64,000 bases of DNA from Leifsonia sp. 466MF (lineage in GTDB: Bacteria; Actinomycetota; Actinomycetes; Actinomycetales; Microbacteriaceae): assembly GCF_900100265.1 (NCBI RefSeq), contig NZ_LT629696.1:3782001-3846000 (forward strand). The letters are read 5' to 3'. How positions within the stretch are numbered: the first letter of the stretch is position 1; every line of letters starts with the position of its first letter. The notes under the pieces were generated by a model that made no database searches, was not told the DNA's origin, and saw only the letters and a program-made list of their open reading frames with translations. The translations under genes and the position numbers were made by a program. Below, piece after piece: positions 34,615-42,416 of the stretch.

Positions 34615-36039
34615 TTATCTCCCGACGAGTCCGGTGTGGTTGATGAGCACATCGAGGGCCTCGTCCACGGCGGTCATCACGCGCGCGGCGCCCTGGTAGG
34701 CGTGCTGGAAGGACAGCATGTTCATGTTCTCCTCGTCGAGGTCGACGGAGGAGCCGGCGAGCTGGGCGTTCGTCGCGGCACTGCTCGCGAGGTCGGCGAG
34801 GTCCGACTGCTGCTTCTCGGTGCGGCTGGCGACGCCGACGCGAACGACGAAGGACGACCACTGCTTGTCGACGGCGTTCGCTCCGGTGCCGAGCTGGCTG
34901 ATCGCGTCGGCGATGCTGCCGTCGGTGCCACCCGCTCCCGGGGTGCCCGTGGCGATCTGGCCGACGCCGGTCGGCACGACCGAGAGGCCGAGAGCGGCCG
35001 GCTTCGTGGGGTCGATGGCGAAGAAGTCGAGGCCGGTGGCGCCCGTGGGCGTCGCCCCGGTGGAGTGGACGGCGTTGACGCGCTGGGCGAGCGTCACGGC
35101 GAACGCGTTGTAGCTGACGGCCGCTTCCGCGAGCACTCCCCCGGTGCCCGAGGCGTCGGCGGGGGCGAGCGTGGAGACGGCTCCGGCGATCGATCCGCCC
35201 TCGAGCGCGATCGCCGCACCCGGCCGGTACGCCCACTCGAGGCGCGCCGGGTCGGCCGCGGCGTCCGCCATGCGGGAGGCGCCTGCCGCCTTCACGAGGT
35301 TGGTGCTGGTGCCGGAGACCAGCGCGTTTCCGCCGACCAGCACATCCACGGTGCCGTCGTCGTTCGGCCGGACCACTCCCCCGGCGAGCTTGGCGATGGA
35401 TGCGGTGAGCAGGTCGCGCCGGTCGAGCAGCTCGTTCGCCGACTGACCCGACGCCAGTGCGGAGCGGATGCGCCCGTTGAGGTCGGCGACGGCGGTCGCC
35501 GCGGTGTTCAGGTCGGAGGCCATGCCGTCCATCGACGCGCGGAGCGTGGTCCACTGGTCGTCGACCGACCGGTACCCGGTCTGCAGCTGGGTGACGAGGC
35601 TCCCCGCCTGCCCGAGCAGAACGCCGGCCGGCGCCTGCTCCCCCGCCTGATTGGCGACGTCGCCCCAGGCCGACCAGAACTTCTGCAGCTGGGCCGACAG
35701 GCCGTTGGTCCCCGGCTCGTTGAGCGACTGCTCGAGGGTCGCCAGGGCGTCGGCACGGGTGTTCGTGTACCCGGAGAGCGCGGTGGTCGTGCGCACCCGC
35801 GCATCCAGTGCGGCGTCGTCGAGGCGCTGGATGCCGTCGATCGTGACGCCCTGACCCGGGCGGACGCCGCCGCTGAAGAGCCCGGCGGACGACAGCGCGG
35901 GCACGCCCGAGGTCGTCACGCGCTGCCGGGTGTAGCCCTGCGTGTTCGCGTTCACGAGGTTCTGGCCGACCACGTCGAGGCCCGCCTTGGCGGCGACCAG
36001 CCCGGTGTACGCGGTGTTCAGGCCGCTGAAGGTGCTCAT
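34615..36039 (-). CDS. flgK: Flagellar hook-associated protein 1, FlgK
   Basis: 474-aa hook-filament junction protein. N-terminal rod/hook signature FSGLNTAYTGLVAAKAGLDVVGQNLVNANTQGYTRQRV (shown by VGQNLVNANTQGYTR). C-terminal D0 helix SVDLDEENMNMLSFQHAYQG is typical. The total length is shorter than enterobacterial FlgK (about 545 aa) because the variable domains are reduced. Four nt after flgN. Confidence 0.96.
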   Translation of the reverse strand: MSTFSGLNTAYTGLVAAKAGLDVVGQNLVNANTQGYTRQRVTTSGVPALSSAGLFSGGVRPGQGVTIDGIQRLDDAALDARVRTTTALSGYTNTRADALATLEQSLNEPGTNGLSAQLQKFWSAWGDVANQAGEQAPAGVLLGQAGSLVTQLQTGYRSVDDQWTTLRASMDGMASDLNTAATAVADLNGRIRSALASGQSANELLDRRDLLTASIAKLAGGVVRPNDDGTVDVLVGGNALVSGTSTNLVKAAGASRMADAAADPARLEWAYRPGAAIALEGGSIAGAVSTLAPADASGTGGVLAEAAVSYNAFAVTLAQRVNAVHSTGATPTGATGLDFFAIDPTKPAALGLSVVPTGVGQIATGTPGAGGTDGSIADAISQLGTGANAVDKQWSSFVVRVGVASRTEKQQSDLADLASSAATNAQLAGSSVDLDEENMNMLSFQHAYQGAARVMTAVDEALDVLINHTGLVGR

Positions 36040-36043
36040 CCGG

Positions 36044-36571
36044 TCAGGCCTCCGTGTCGAAGAAGCGCGCGGTGTCGCCCGCCTGGCCCGTGCCGCCTGC
36101 TCCGTACACGCCCGGGTCGTCGCCGGCGCCCGAGAGCGAGCTCAGCGTCTCCTGCGTGGAGCGGGCGGCCTCCCGGAGCAGGCGCTCGTTGGTGTCGCGC
36201 ACCTCGGCGATCTGCGCGGTCAGCTCGGTCATGGCCGCGAGGTGCGACCCGAAGATGTCGGACCAGATGCCGTCGGGGGCGGCGGTGGCGAGCTCACGGA
36301 GGGTCGCATCCTGACCGAGGCCCCACTCCTCCGCCAGCGCGGCGACCTCGACCGTTCGCGCGAGGCCGACGGCGCGCATCCGCTCGATGACCTGCTCGAC
36401 CTCACGGGTGGCGTGCGAGATCCACCGCGACTTGCCCGCGATGAGCAGCAGCTGCTCCTCCTCCAGTTTGAACAGCAGGAGCTCGAGGAGCTCGCGTTCC
36501 TTCCAGAGCTGCGCAGAGAGTTCGCTCGCGGCCATGTCGCTACCAACTTCCTCGTGAGTCGATGTGCGCAC
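36044..36571 (-). CDS. flgN: Flagellar chaperone FlgN-like protein
   Basis: 175-aa, mostly alpha-helical protein in the position of FlgN, the export chaperone of FlgK and FlgL. The FlgN-type heptad pattern is clear in WKERELLELLLFKLEEEQLL and the second helix SHATREVEQVIERMRAVG. C-terminal 30 residues are Gly/Asp rich and look disordered. GTG start chosen because GAGGAG lies 8 nt upstream; a sigma28-type promoter lies about 50 nt upstream. First gene of flgN-flgK-flgL-fliW. Confidence 0.85.
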   Translation of the reverse strand: MRTSTHEEVGSDMAASELSAQLWKERELLELLLFKLEEEQLLLIAGKSRWISHATREVEQVIERMRAVGLARTVEVAALAEEWGLGQDATLRELATAAPDGIWSDIFGSHLAAMTELTAQIAEVRDTNERLLREAARSTQETLSSLSGAGDDPGVYGAGGTGQAGDTARFFDTEA

Positions 36572-36620
36572 CTGGTCTCCTCGGGTTCCGAAGGCGGTGG
36601 ATGTGTTCCGCCACCCCAGA

Positions 36621-36647
36621 CCATCGGCACGCTTGCGCCCGATGTTA
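36621..36647 (-). promoter_or_regulatory. Sigma28-type promoter of flgN-flgK-flgL-fliW
   Basis: On the minus strand TAAC (36647-36644), 15-nt spacer, then GCCGATGG (36628-36621). Same -35 and spacing as the five other flagellar promoters in the window; the -10 differs by one base (G for A in position 7). Predicted start about 36614, leader about 43 nt. Confidence 0.8.
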
Positions 36648-36707
36648 GGCGCGCGATCACCCCGGCGAGAGGCACGACCTACCGCTTTTCGGGGTGCTGT
36701 CAGTATT

Positions 36708-36743
36708 CCCCGTACTGGGGGTACTCACTGCCCCGTAATGGGG
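36708..36743. promoter_or_regulatory. Tandem CCCC-N5-GGGG palindromes upstream of fliA
   Basis: Two 13-mers, CCCCGTACTGGGG (36708-36720) and CCCCGTAATGGGG (36731-36743), differ at one position and lie 23 bp apart centre to centre, about two helical turns. They stand between the divergent flgN promoter and fliA in a 351-bp gene-free region. This looks like a tandem operator for a dimeric activator or repressor of fliA; the protein is unknown. No sigma28 motif precedes fliA. Confidence 0.6.
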
Positions 36744-36922
36744 ACAGAAAGCATGCAATCTGAACAGTCTCGAATTGTTACCGTGAACAGCGGAAGACTC
36801 CTAGCACCTCGCTCGGCACCCGACCCAGCCCGAGCGTCCACCGCACCGCCCGAGTACCCGCGACACCCTCCCCGAAAGAGGTCGACGCGCGGTACCCGTC
36901 CGATGAAGAGGGGTCGCCCAGC

Positions 36923-37735
36923 GTGAACCGGAACGAACGCAACACGCTCGTCGTGGAGAACCTGCCGCTCGTCGGCTATCTGGTCTCCGACCTGTGCTCC
37001 CGCGCCACCCACCTGTCGCGCGACGACCTGGCCTCGGCCGGCGCCGTCGCCCTCGTGCAGGCGGCCGACGCGTACGACGCCACCACGGGCGTCCCGTTCG
37101 GCGCGTACGCCCGCACCCGCATCCTCGGCGCACTCGCCGATGAGCTGCGCGCATCCGACTGGGCCACACGTTCCGCGCGCAAGCGCATCAAGGAGACCCT
37201 CGCGGTGCAGGAGAGCCTGACCTCGGCCCTCGGGAGGAAGCCCAGCGTCGACGAGATCGCCGGTGCGCTCGGCGTCGACCGCGAGACGGCCGCTGCCGGC
37301 CTCGCCGACGCCTCCCGCACGGTGACCGCGCTCGACGAGACCATCGAGCCGCTGCTCGTCTCGGAGACCGTCGGCCCCGAGGACTCCCTGCTGGCCGACG
37401 AGCAGACCGCCTACGTGCGTGCTGCGGTCGCCGCCCTCCCCGACCGGATGCGATCCATCGTCGAGGCCATCTACTTCGACGACCGCACGGTGACCGAGAT
37501 CGCGGAGGAGCTGGGGATCACCCACTCGGCCGTGTCGCAGCAGCGCTCGGAGGCCATCCGCCTCATGCGCGAAGGCATGGCCACTCACTACGCCGACGAG
37601 GGCGACCCCGTCGTCATCGAGGCGAAGACCTCGCAGGCCCGGCGCAGCGCCTATCTGGCGCGTCTCGCGCAGCACGCGGTCGCGGGCGTCTCGCGCCTCT
37701 CCCCCACTTCCCCGAGCTCTGCCCGGGCGTCCTGA
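36923..37735 (+). CDS. fliA: RNA polymerase sigma factor for flagellar genes (sigma28, FliA)
   Basis: 270-aa sigma70-family factor of the FliA/SigD/WhiG class. Region 2 (LPLVGYLVSDLC; DDLASAGAVALVQAADAYD; FGAYARTRILGALADELRASDWA) contacts the -10. Region 3 (LTSALGRKPSVDEIAGALGV) and region 4 (LPDRMRSIVEAIYFDDRTVTEIAEELGITHSAVSQQ) follow. A C-terminal tail of about 45 residues is longer than usual. GTG start, AAGAGGGG upstream. It should recognise the TAAC-N15-GCCGATAG sites found around it. No anti-sigma factor FlgM is seen nearby. Confidence 0.95.
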   Translation: MNRNERNTLVVENLPLVGYLVSDLCSRATHLSRDDLASAGAVALVQAADAYDATTGVPFGAYARTRILGALADELRASDWATRSARKRIKETLAVQESLTSALGRKPSVDEIAGALGVDRETAAAGLADASRTVTALDETIEPLLVSETVGPEDSLLADEQTAYVRAAVAALPDRMRSIVEAIYFDDRTVTEIAEELGITHSAVSQQRSEAIRLMREGMATHYADEGDPVVIEAKTSQARRSAYLARLAQHAVAGVSRLSPTSPSSARAS

Positions 37736-37742
37736 GCCATCA

Positions 37743-37795
37743 GCTCCTGACTTTTTCCGCCTGAATCGGCCGAAAGACGCGAAAAAGTCAGGAGC
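37743..37795. terminator. Inverted repeat between fliA and fliC, probable terminator
   Basis: Perfect 15-bp arms GCTCCTGACTTTTTC (37743-37757) and GAAAAAGTCAGGAGC (37781-37795) with a 23-nt loop. It ends 10 bp before the fliC promoter. The T-run lies inside the stem, so in either direction it may stop transcription or act as a protein-binding site. Confidence 0.6.
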
Positions 37796-37805
37796 GGATT
37801 GCTGC

Positions 37806-37832
37806 TAACGGGACGGACAAGACAGCCGATAG
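37806..37832 (+). promoter_or_regulatory. Sigma28-type promoter of fliC
   Basis: TAAC (37806-37809), 15-nt spacer, GCCGATAG (37825-37832). Predicted start about 37839, leaving a leader of about 50 nt that holds ATGGAGGAAAC, the flagellin ribosome binding site. Confidence 0.9.
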
Positions 37833-37890
37833 AGGCTGATGCGGACCACGGAAGGGCCGCGAACCACCACCCAGTCATGGAGGAAACATC

Positions 37891-38727
37891 ATGGGTATGC
37901 AGATCAACACCAACATCGCGGCGAACAACGCCTACCGCAACCTGAACAACACGCAGAGCGACCTCTCGAAGTCGCTCGAGAAGCTGTCCAGCGGCCTCCG
38001 CATCAACCGTGCGGCGGACGACGCGGCGGGTCTCGCCATCTCGGAGGGCCTGAAGTCGCAGGTCGGCGGTCTGACCGTCGCCGCCCGCAACGCTCAGGAC
38101 GGCATCAGCGTCGTGCAGACCGCTGAAGGTTCGCTCACCGAGGTCCACTCCATCCTGCAGCGCATGCGCGACCTCGCGGTGCAGGGCGGTAACGACTCGA
38201 ACAACACCACCTCGCGTGCGGCCATCAAGACCGAGGCGGACGAGCTCGGCAAGGAGCTCGACCGCATCACGCAGGGCACGAACTTCAACGGGATCGACCT
38301 GCTCAAGGGCGGCTCGCTGAACTTCCAGGTGGGCGCGGGCTCGACGGCGAACGACACCATCGCGGTCGGCCTGGCCGATGTCGCCACCTCCGTCGGTACC
38401 CTCGGGGGCGCCACCGGCGCGACCGGGTTCGACGTCAGCACCAACGCTGCCGCGAACACGACCATCACGGCGATCGACACCGCGATCACCGCGATCTCGA
38501 CCGCTCGCTCGGAGCTCGGCGCCTCGCAGAACCGCTTCGAGTCCGCTGTCCGCAGCCTGAACGTCTCGAAGGAGAACCTCTCGGCCGCGTCCAGCCGCAT
38601 CACCGACACCGACATGGCGGAGGAGATGGTGAAGTACACCCGCTCCAACATCCTGTCGCAGGCCGGCACCGCGATGCTCGCTCAGGCGAACCAGTCCAAC
38701 CAGGGCGTCCTGCAGCTGCTCCGCTGA
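37891..38727 (+). CDS. fliC: Flagellin
   Basis: 278-aa filament subunit. N-terminal D0/D1 MQINTNIAANNAYRNLNNTQ and SGLRINRAADDAAGLAISE; C-terminal D1/D0 ITDTDMAEEMVKYTRSNILS and NQGVLQLLR. The surface domains D2/D3 are nearly absent (about 60 residues between), so the filament would be thin-walled, as in many Gram-positives. Start ATG 37891 has GGAGGAAA upstream; a second ATG two codons later is also possible. Secreted by the flagellar export gate with FliS and FliW as partners. Confidence 0.97.
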   Translation: MGMQINTNIAANNAYRNLNNTQSDLSKSLEKLSSGLRINRAADDAAGLAISEGLKSQVGGLTVAARNAQDGISVVQTAEGSLTEVHSILQRMRDLAVQGGNDSNNTTSRAAIKTEADELGKELDRITQGTNFNGIDLLKGGSLNFQVGAGSTANDTIAVGLADVATSVGTLGGATGATGFDVSTNAAANTTITAIDTAITAISTARSELGASQNRFESAVRSLNVSKENLSAASSRITDTDMAEEMVKYTRSNILSQAGTAMLAQANQSNQGVLQLLR

Positions 38728-38734
38728 TCGGGCC

Positions 38735-38776
38735 CGGCGGCCGGGGCGTAGTCCCCAAAGCGTGCCCCGGCCGCCG
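38735..38776 (+). terminator. Hairpin between fliC and fliD
   Basis: Perfect 13-bp stem CGGCGGCCGGGGC / GCCCCGGCCGCCG with a 16-nt loop and no T-run. Likely a partial terminator that lets flagellin mRNA exceed fliD mRNA; no separate sigma28 motif precedes fliD, so fliD-fliS should depend on read-through. Confidence 0.7.
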
Positions 38777-38823
38777 CACCACCGCACCACCCCGAACCAC
38801 CGTCGTAGGAGGGAGACCACCGC

Positions 38824-40212
38824 ATGGGCATGGCGATCGACGGGCTCATCAGCGGCCTGCAGACGACGGATCTGATCAACAGCCTGATGCAGGCGGAGGC
38901 GATTCCGCAGACGCTGCTCAAGAACAAGGTCACCGACTCCACCAACTTCATCTCGGCGATGCAGGCGCTCAACTCGAAGGTCGCCGCGCTCGCCGACTCC
39001 GCCGCGAAGCTGGCGAAGCCCGCCGGCACCGACCTGCACACGGCGAGCACCAGCTCCACAACGGTCACCGCCACCGCCGGCACGGGCGCCGTGGACGGCA
39101 CCATCGACTTCACGGTCGACCGCCTCGCGCAGTCGCAGGTCACCGTGACCGGGCCGCTGACCGAATGGCCGGACCAGCCGCCGACCCTCACCTTCGTCGC
39201 CGCCGACGGCACCACCAAGCAGATCACCGCCGCCAGCTCGTCGCTCGCCGATGTCGCCGCCGCCATCAACCAGGCCGGCGCGGGTGTCAGCGCGACACGG
39301 GTCGCCGCGGGTCTCGACCCGGCGACCGGGCAGCAGCTGTACCGACTGCAGCTCAGCTCCACGAAGACCGGGGCCGCGGCCGCCTTCACGGCCTATCGCG
39401 GGACGGCGGCGGATGTCGCGGCCGGCACCGCCACGAACATCCTGTCGGACGCGGGCTCGTCGCAGGTGCGGCAGGCGCAGGACGCCCAGCTCACCCTCTG
39501 GGCCGGCACCGGCGCCGCGCAGACGGTGACCAGCGCGACCAACAGCTTCGCCGACGTGCTCCCCGGCGTGACCGTCTCGGTGACCGCCGCGTCCACCTCA
39601 CCCGTGACCCTGACGGTCGCGCGCGACGACAAGAGCATCTCCGCGGCGGCCGGCTCGCTGGCCACCGCGGTCAACGACATCCTCACGTTCATCGGCCAGA
39701 AGCAGGCCGTCTCGACCTCGACCGACGCCGCGGGCGGCACGGTCGTCACGGGAGGCGTCTTCACGGGCGAGTCGTCCGTGCGCGACGTGAACCAGAAGCT
39801 GGTGGATGCGGTGATCGCCCCCATCGGCGGCGTCTCACCCTCCACTTACGGCATCAGCATCACGCGGGACGGCGCGGTCACCTTCGACCAGGACGTCTTC
39901 GCCACGGCCATGGCCGCCGACCCCGACGCGGTGAAGACCGCCGTCGCCACGATCGCCCAGCGCGTCGCGGATGCTGCCACCGACGCCAGCGACACGTACA
40001 CCGGCTCGATCTCGCTCAAGATCAAGGGCGAGCAGTCCACGGTCAAGAGCCTCAACGACCAGATCACCGATTGGGACGGCCGTCTCGCCGACCGCCGCGC
40101 GACCCTCGAGAAGACGTACGCCAACCTCGAAGTGCAGCTCCAGCAGCTGCAGTCCCAGTCGTCGTGGCTCACCGGCCAGCTGTCCTCCCTCCCGTCTGCG
40201 AGCGCATCATGA
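38824..40212 (+). CDS. fliD: Flagellar cap protein FliD (HAP2)
   Basis: 462-aa filament cap that places flagellin at the tip. N-terminus MAIDGLISGLQTTDLINSLM is the FliD_N signature. The C-terminal helices (QITDWDGRLADRRATLEKTYANLEVQLQQL; SSWLTGQL) form FliD_C. Middle domains are rich in Thr/Ala. GTAGGAGGGAG precedes the ATG. Overlaps fliS by ATGA. Confidence 0.96.
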   Translation: MGMAIDGLISGLQTTDLINSLMQAEAIPQTLLKNKVTDSTNFISAMQALNSKVAALADSAAKLAKPAGTDLHTASTSSTTVTATAGTGAVDGTIDFTVDRLAQSQVTVTGPLTEWPDQPPTLTFVAADGTTKQITAASSSLADVAAAINQAGAGVSATRVAAGLDPATGQQLYRLQLSSTKTGAAAAFTAYRGTAADVAAGTATNILSDAGSSQVRQAQDAQLTLWAGTGAAQTVTSATNSFADVLPGVTVSVTAASTSPVTLTVARDDKSISAAAGSLATAVNDILTFIGQKQAVSTSTDAAGGTVVTGGVFTGESSVRDVNQKLVDAVIAPIGGVSPSTYGISITRDGAVTFDQDVFATAMAADPDAVKTAVATIAQRVADAATDASDTYTGSISLKIKGEQSTVKSLNDQITDWDGRLADRRATLEKTYANLEVQLQQLQSQSSWLTGQLSSLPSASAS

Positions 40213-40640
40213 ACGTCCTCACCTCCGCGGCCGCGAAGCTCTCGGCCTACAACCGCGACAGCGTCCTCTCCGCCAGCCCGGCACGACTCCTCACGATGCT
40301 GTACGACCGGCTCCTGCTCGACCTCACCCGCGGCGAGGCCGCGCTCACGGCCGAGCAGTGGCCGACCGCCTGGGAGAACCTGCGGCACGCCGACCAGATC
40401 GTGGCCGAGCTCGCGGGGACGCTGCGGGTGGAGCTGTGGGACGGCGCCGAGGGTCTGCTGCAGCTGTACGGCTACCTGGCGGATCTCATCGTCGGCGGGA
40501 TGATCGAGCGCGACCCGGCGAAGGTGCGCGAGGCCATCGAGCTCGCCGAGCCCCTGCGCCGGACCTGGCACGAGGCCGCGGCGCTGCTGCCGGCGGCCGC
40601 CACCACGACGGAAGCGGACCGTGACCTCGGCGTCGCCTGA
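40209..40640 (+). CDS. fliS: Flagellin export chaperone FliS
   Basis: 143-aa four-helix chaperone that holds flagellin C-termini before export. The N-terminal cap YNRDSVLSASPARLLTMLYD is the clear FliS signature, followed by WENLRHADQIVAEL and LLQLYGYLADLIV. ATG overlaps the fliD stop. Its 3' end overlaps the next small gene by 20 nt. Confidence 0.95.
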   Translation: MNVLTSAAAKLSAYNRDSVLSASPARLLTMLYDRLLLDLTRGEAALTAEQWPTAWENLRHADQIVAELAGTLRVELWDGAEGLLQLYGYLADLIVGGMIERDPAKVREAIELAEPLRRTWHEAAALLPAAATTTEADRDLGVA

Positions 40641-40989
40641 CGACGTGTCGCGCGACCTGCCCGAGGTCGCTCCCGAGGTCGCTCCGGAGGCCGCTCCGGA
40701 GCTCGCTTCTGAGGCCGCCGCCTGGGCCGAAGCGCTCGATCGCATGGAAGACGAGCTGCACGGTGCGCTTGCACAGGTGGACCCGGTCCCCTGGCGTCCG
40801 CCGATCGCGCTTGGCCCGATCCCACCGGAGCTGCAGGAGCGCGCGACGCGTCTCCTGGAGGCGCAGTTGCACACCATCCGCTATCTCGAGGACGTGCGTC
40901 AGACGACCGCGCGGCACCTCGCGGCGGTGCGTTCTGTACCCCGGTCCGAGGTCGGCGCGCACCCGGTCTACTTCGACCTGATCGGCTGA
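40621..40989 (+). CDS. Small protein in FliT position, unknown function
   Basis: 122 aa. The N-terminus has a short repeat, EVAPEVAPEAAPELASEAA, followed by an amphipathic helix (WAEALDRMEDELHGALAQV), a Pro-rich linker (WRPPIALGPIPPEL) and a second helix (QERATRLLEAQLHTIRYLEDV). No family recognised. Position directly after fliS and two-helix make-up suggest a FliT-like chaperone of FliD, but no sequence match can be claimed. GTG start inside fliS, so translation is coupled. Confidence 0.65.
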   Translation: MTSASPDDVSRDLPEVAPEVAPEAAPELASEAAAWAEALDRMEDELHGALAQVDPVPWRPPIALGPIPPELQERATRLLEAQLHTIRYLEDVRQTTARHLAAVRSVPRSEVGAHPVYFDLIG

Positions 40990-41251
40990 CTCCCCATAGC
41001 AGTTCTCCACCTGTGGATAACTCTGTGCAGAATCAGTGGATGAGAGCGCGAATCGTGTGGAGGACACGCGCGAGATGTGTGCACTCTCAGATTCCCAGGT
41101 TCTAAAAACCGCACTTGACCAGCGATTTCCCTCTCATTCTGTGAGGATCGAACACCCCTTCGAAACCACACCGGTGTAATTCACATCGGGGTACACGCTG
41201 TGGATGACGATGTGGGAAATCGCTCGGCGAACACGCCCGGGATGTCGTCCC
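40990..41251. other. Gene-free AT-richer spacer with DnaA-box-like inverted repeat
   Basis: Between the FliT-like gene and the flgB promoter no gene is visible. The stretch 41003-41020 reads TTCTCCACCTGTGGATAA, two DnaA-box-like halves head to head, the right one (TGTGGATAA, 41012-41020) a perfect box on the minus strand. TGTGGATGA at about 41200 is a near match. The region 41095-41185 is AT-richer than its surroundings. Function unknown. Confidence 0.45.
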
Positions 41252-41278
41252 TAACGGGCGGGGGAGAGCTGCCGATAG
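41252..41278 (+). promoter_or_regulatory. Sigma28-type promoter of the flgB-flgE operon
   Basis: TAAC (41252-41255), 15-nt spacer, GCCGATAG (41271-41278). Predicted start about 41285; leader about 60 nt ending in CCAGGAGTGCAGCT before the GTG of flgB. Would drive the 12-gene basal body/hook operon. Confidence 0.9.
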
Positions 41279-41348
41279 CTCCTTTCGAGCACGGATCGCT
41301 CATCGACTTGGCCACGGATGGGCCGCCCCACGACCCAGGAGTGCAGCT

Positions 41349-41690
41349 GTGCTCGAATCCGTGACCAGCGCCGCCCTCGCGAGCGCCCTCGACGGCCTCG
41401 CCGCGCGCCAACGCGCCATCGCGAACAACATCGCCAACGTCAACACTCCCGGCTATACCGCCGAGCGGGTGTCGTTCGAAGACGCCCTCGCCGCCTCCGT
41501 CGCCGACCACGACGGGCACGCAGCCGCGACGACCGCCCGGTCTCTGGAGCCGACGCGGCTCGACGGCAACAACGTCAACCTCGACACCGAGACGCTCTCG
41601 AACGTCGACACGGTGCTGCGCTTCCAGTTCGCCTCGCAAGCCGCAGGCGGGCAGTTCTCGGCCATCCGCGCCGCCCTGAAGACCAGCTGA
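41349..41690 (+). CDS. flgB: Flagellar proximal rod protein FlgB
   Basis: 113-aa rod protein. The N-terminal rod signature RQRAIANNIANVNTPGYTAE is unmistakable, and the C-terminus (NVDTVLRFQFASQAAGGQFS) gives the matching helix. GTG start with AGGAG 6-10 nt upstream. First gene of the long basal-body operon. Confidence 0.95.
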   Translation: MLESVTSAALASALDGLAARQRAIANNIANVNTPGYTAERVSFEDALAASVADHDGHAAATTARSLEPTRLDGNNVNLDTETLSNVDTVLRFQFASQAAGGQFSAIRAALKTS

Positions 41691-41718
41691 GCCAGGACAT
41701 CGACGAGAGGAGCACGAC

Positions 41719-42111
41719 ATGACCTTCGACGCCATCGGAATCGCCGGGACGGGGCTGAACCTGCACCGCCACTGGCTGGACGCTATCTCCGACAACCTGG
41801 CCAACATCAACACCGCGAAGCCGACCAACGGCGCTGCGTTCCAGGCACGCTACGTGGTCGCGCAGGAGGGCGAAGGCGTCTCCGGCGTCTACGTCGCCGG
41901 CGCCGCCCTCGGAAGCGCCGAGGGACGCATGGTCTACGAGCCGGACAATCCTGTCGCCGACGAGAAGGGGTACGTGCGGTACCCCGACATCGACCTGTCC
42001 GAGCAGATGGGCTCGCTGATCATGGCGCAGCGCGGCTACCAGGCCAACGCGGCCGTCGTCGACCGCGCCAAGGAGACCTACCAGGCGGCGCTCCAGATCG
42101 GGAGGAACTGA
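41719..42111 (+). CDS. flgC: Flagellar rod protein FlgC
   Basis: 130-aa rod protein with the N-terminal helix LNLHRHWLDAISDNLANINT and the C-terminal GSLIMAQRGYQANAAVVDRA. AGAGGAGC precedes the ATG. Overlaps fliE by TGATG. Confidence 0.95.
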   Translation: MTFDAIGIAGTGLNLHRHWLDAISDNLANINTAKPTNGAAFQARYVVAQEGEGVSGVYVAGAALGSAEGRMVYEPDNPVADEKGYVRYPDIDLSEQMGSLIMAQRGYQANAAVVDRAKETYQAALQIGRN

Positions 42112-42416
42112 TGCCCATTCCCGCGATCGGAGCGCTCTCCGGCATCGACGCCACCGCCGGGGTCTCAGCGACCCAGCAGACCGGCGGCACCGGGGGAGCC
42201 GCCTTCGGCAACGCCCTCACCGGGGCGATCGACGACCTGCAGGGCCTGCAGGGCACGAGCGACCGCCTGGCGATCCAGGCCGTCACCGGCAACCTCGACG
42301 ACATCCATAACGCGACGCTCGCATCCACGCGCGCCCAGGTCACCCTGGAGCTCGTCGCCGGCGTCCGGAACAAGGCGGTCGACGCCTTCAACGAGATCAT
42401 GCGGATGCAGGCCTGA
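42111..42416 (+). CDS. fliE: Flagellar hook-basal body protein FliE
   Basis: 101-aa rod adapter that joins the MS ring and rod. Typical are FGNALTGAIDDLQGLQ and the C-terminal NAVDAFNEIMRMQ-like end (KAVDAFNEIMRMQA). ATG overlaps the flgC stop, and the stop overlaps fliF. Confidence 0.93.
   Translation: MPIPAIGALSGIDATAGVSATQQTGGTGGAAFGNALTGAIDDLQGLQGTSDRLAIQAVTGNLDDIHNATLASTRAQVTLELVAGVRNKAVDAFNEIMRMQA

Noticed and set aside
33731..35554. A FliW fusion protein extending upstream through flgL and flgK
   Set aside because: The frame is open only by GC bias; flgL and flgK occupy the true frames, and fliW has a GTG start overlapping the flgL stop.
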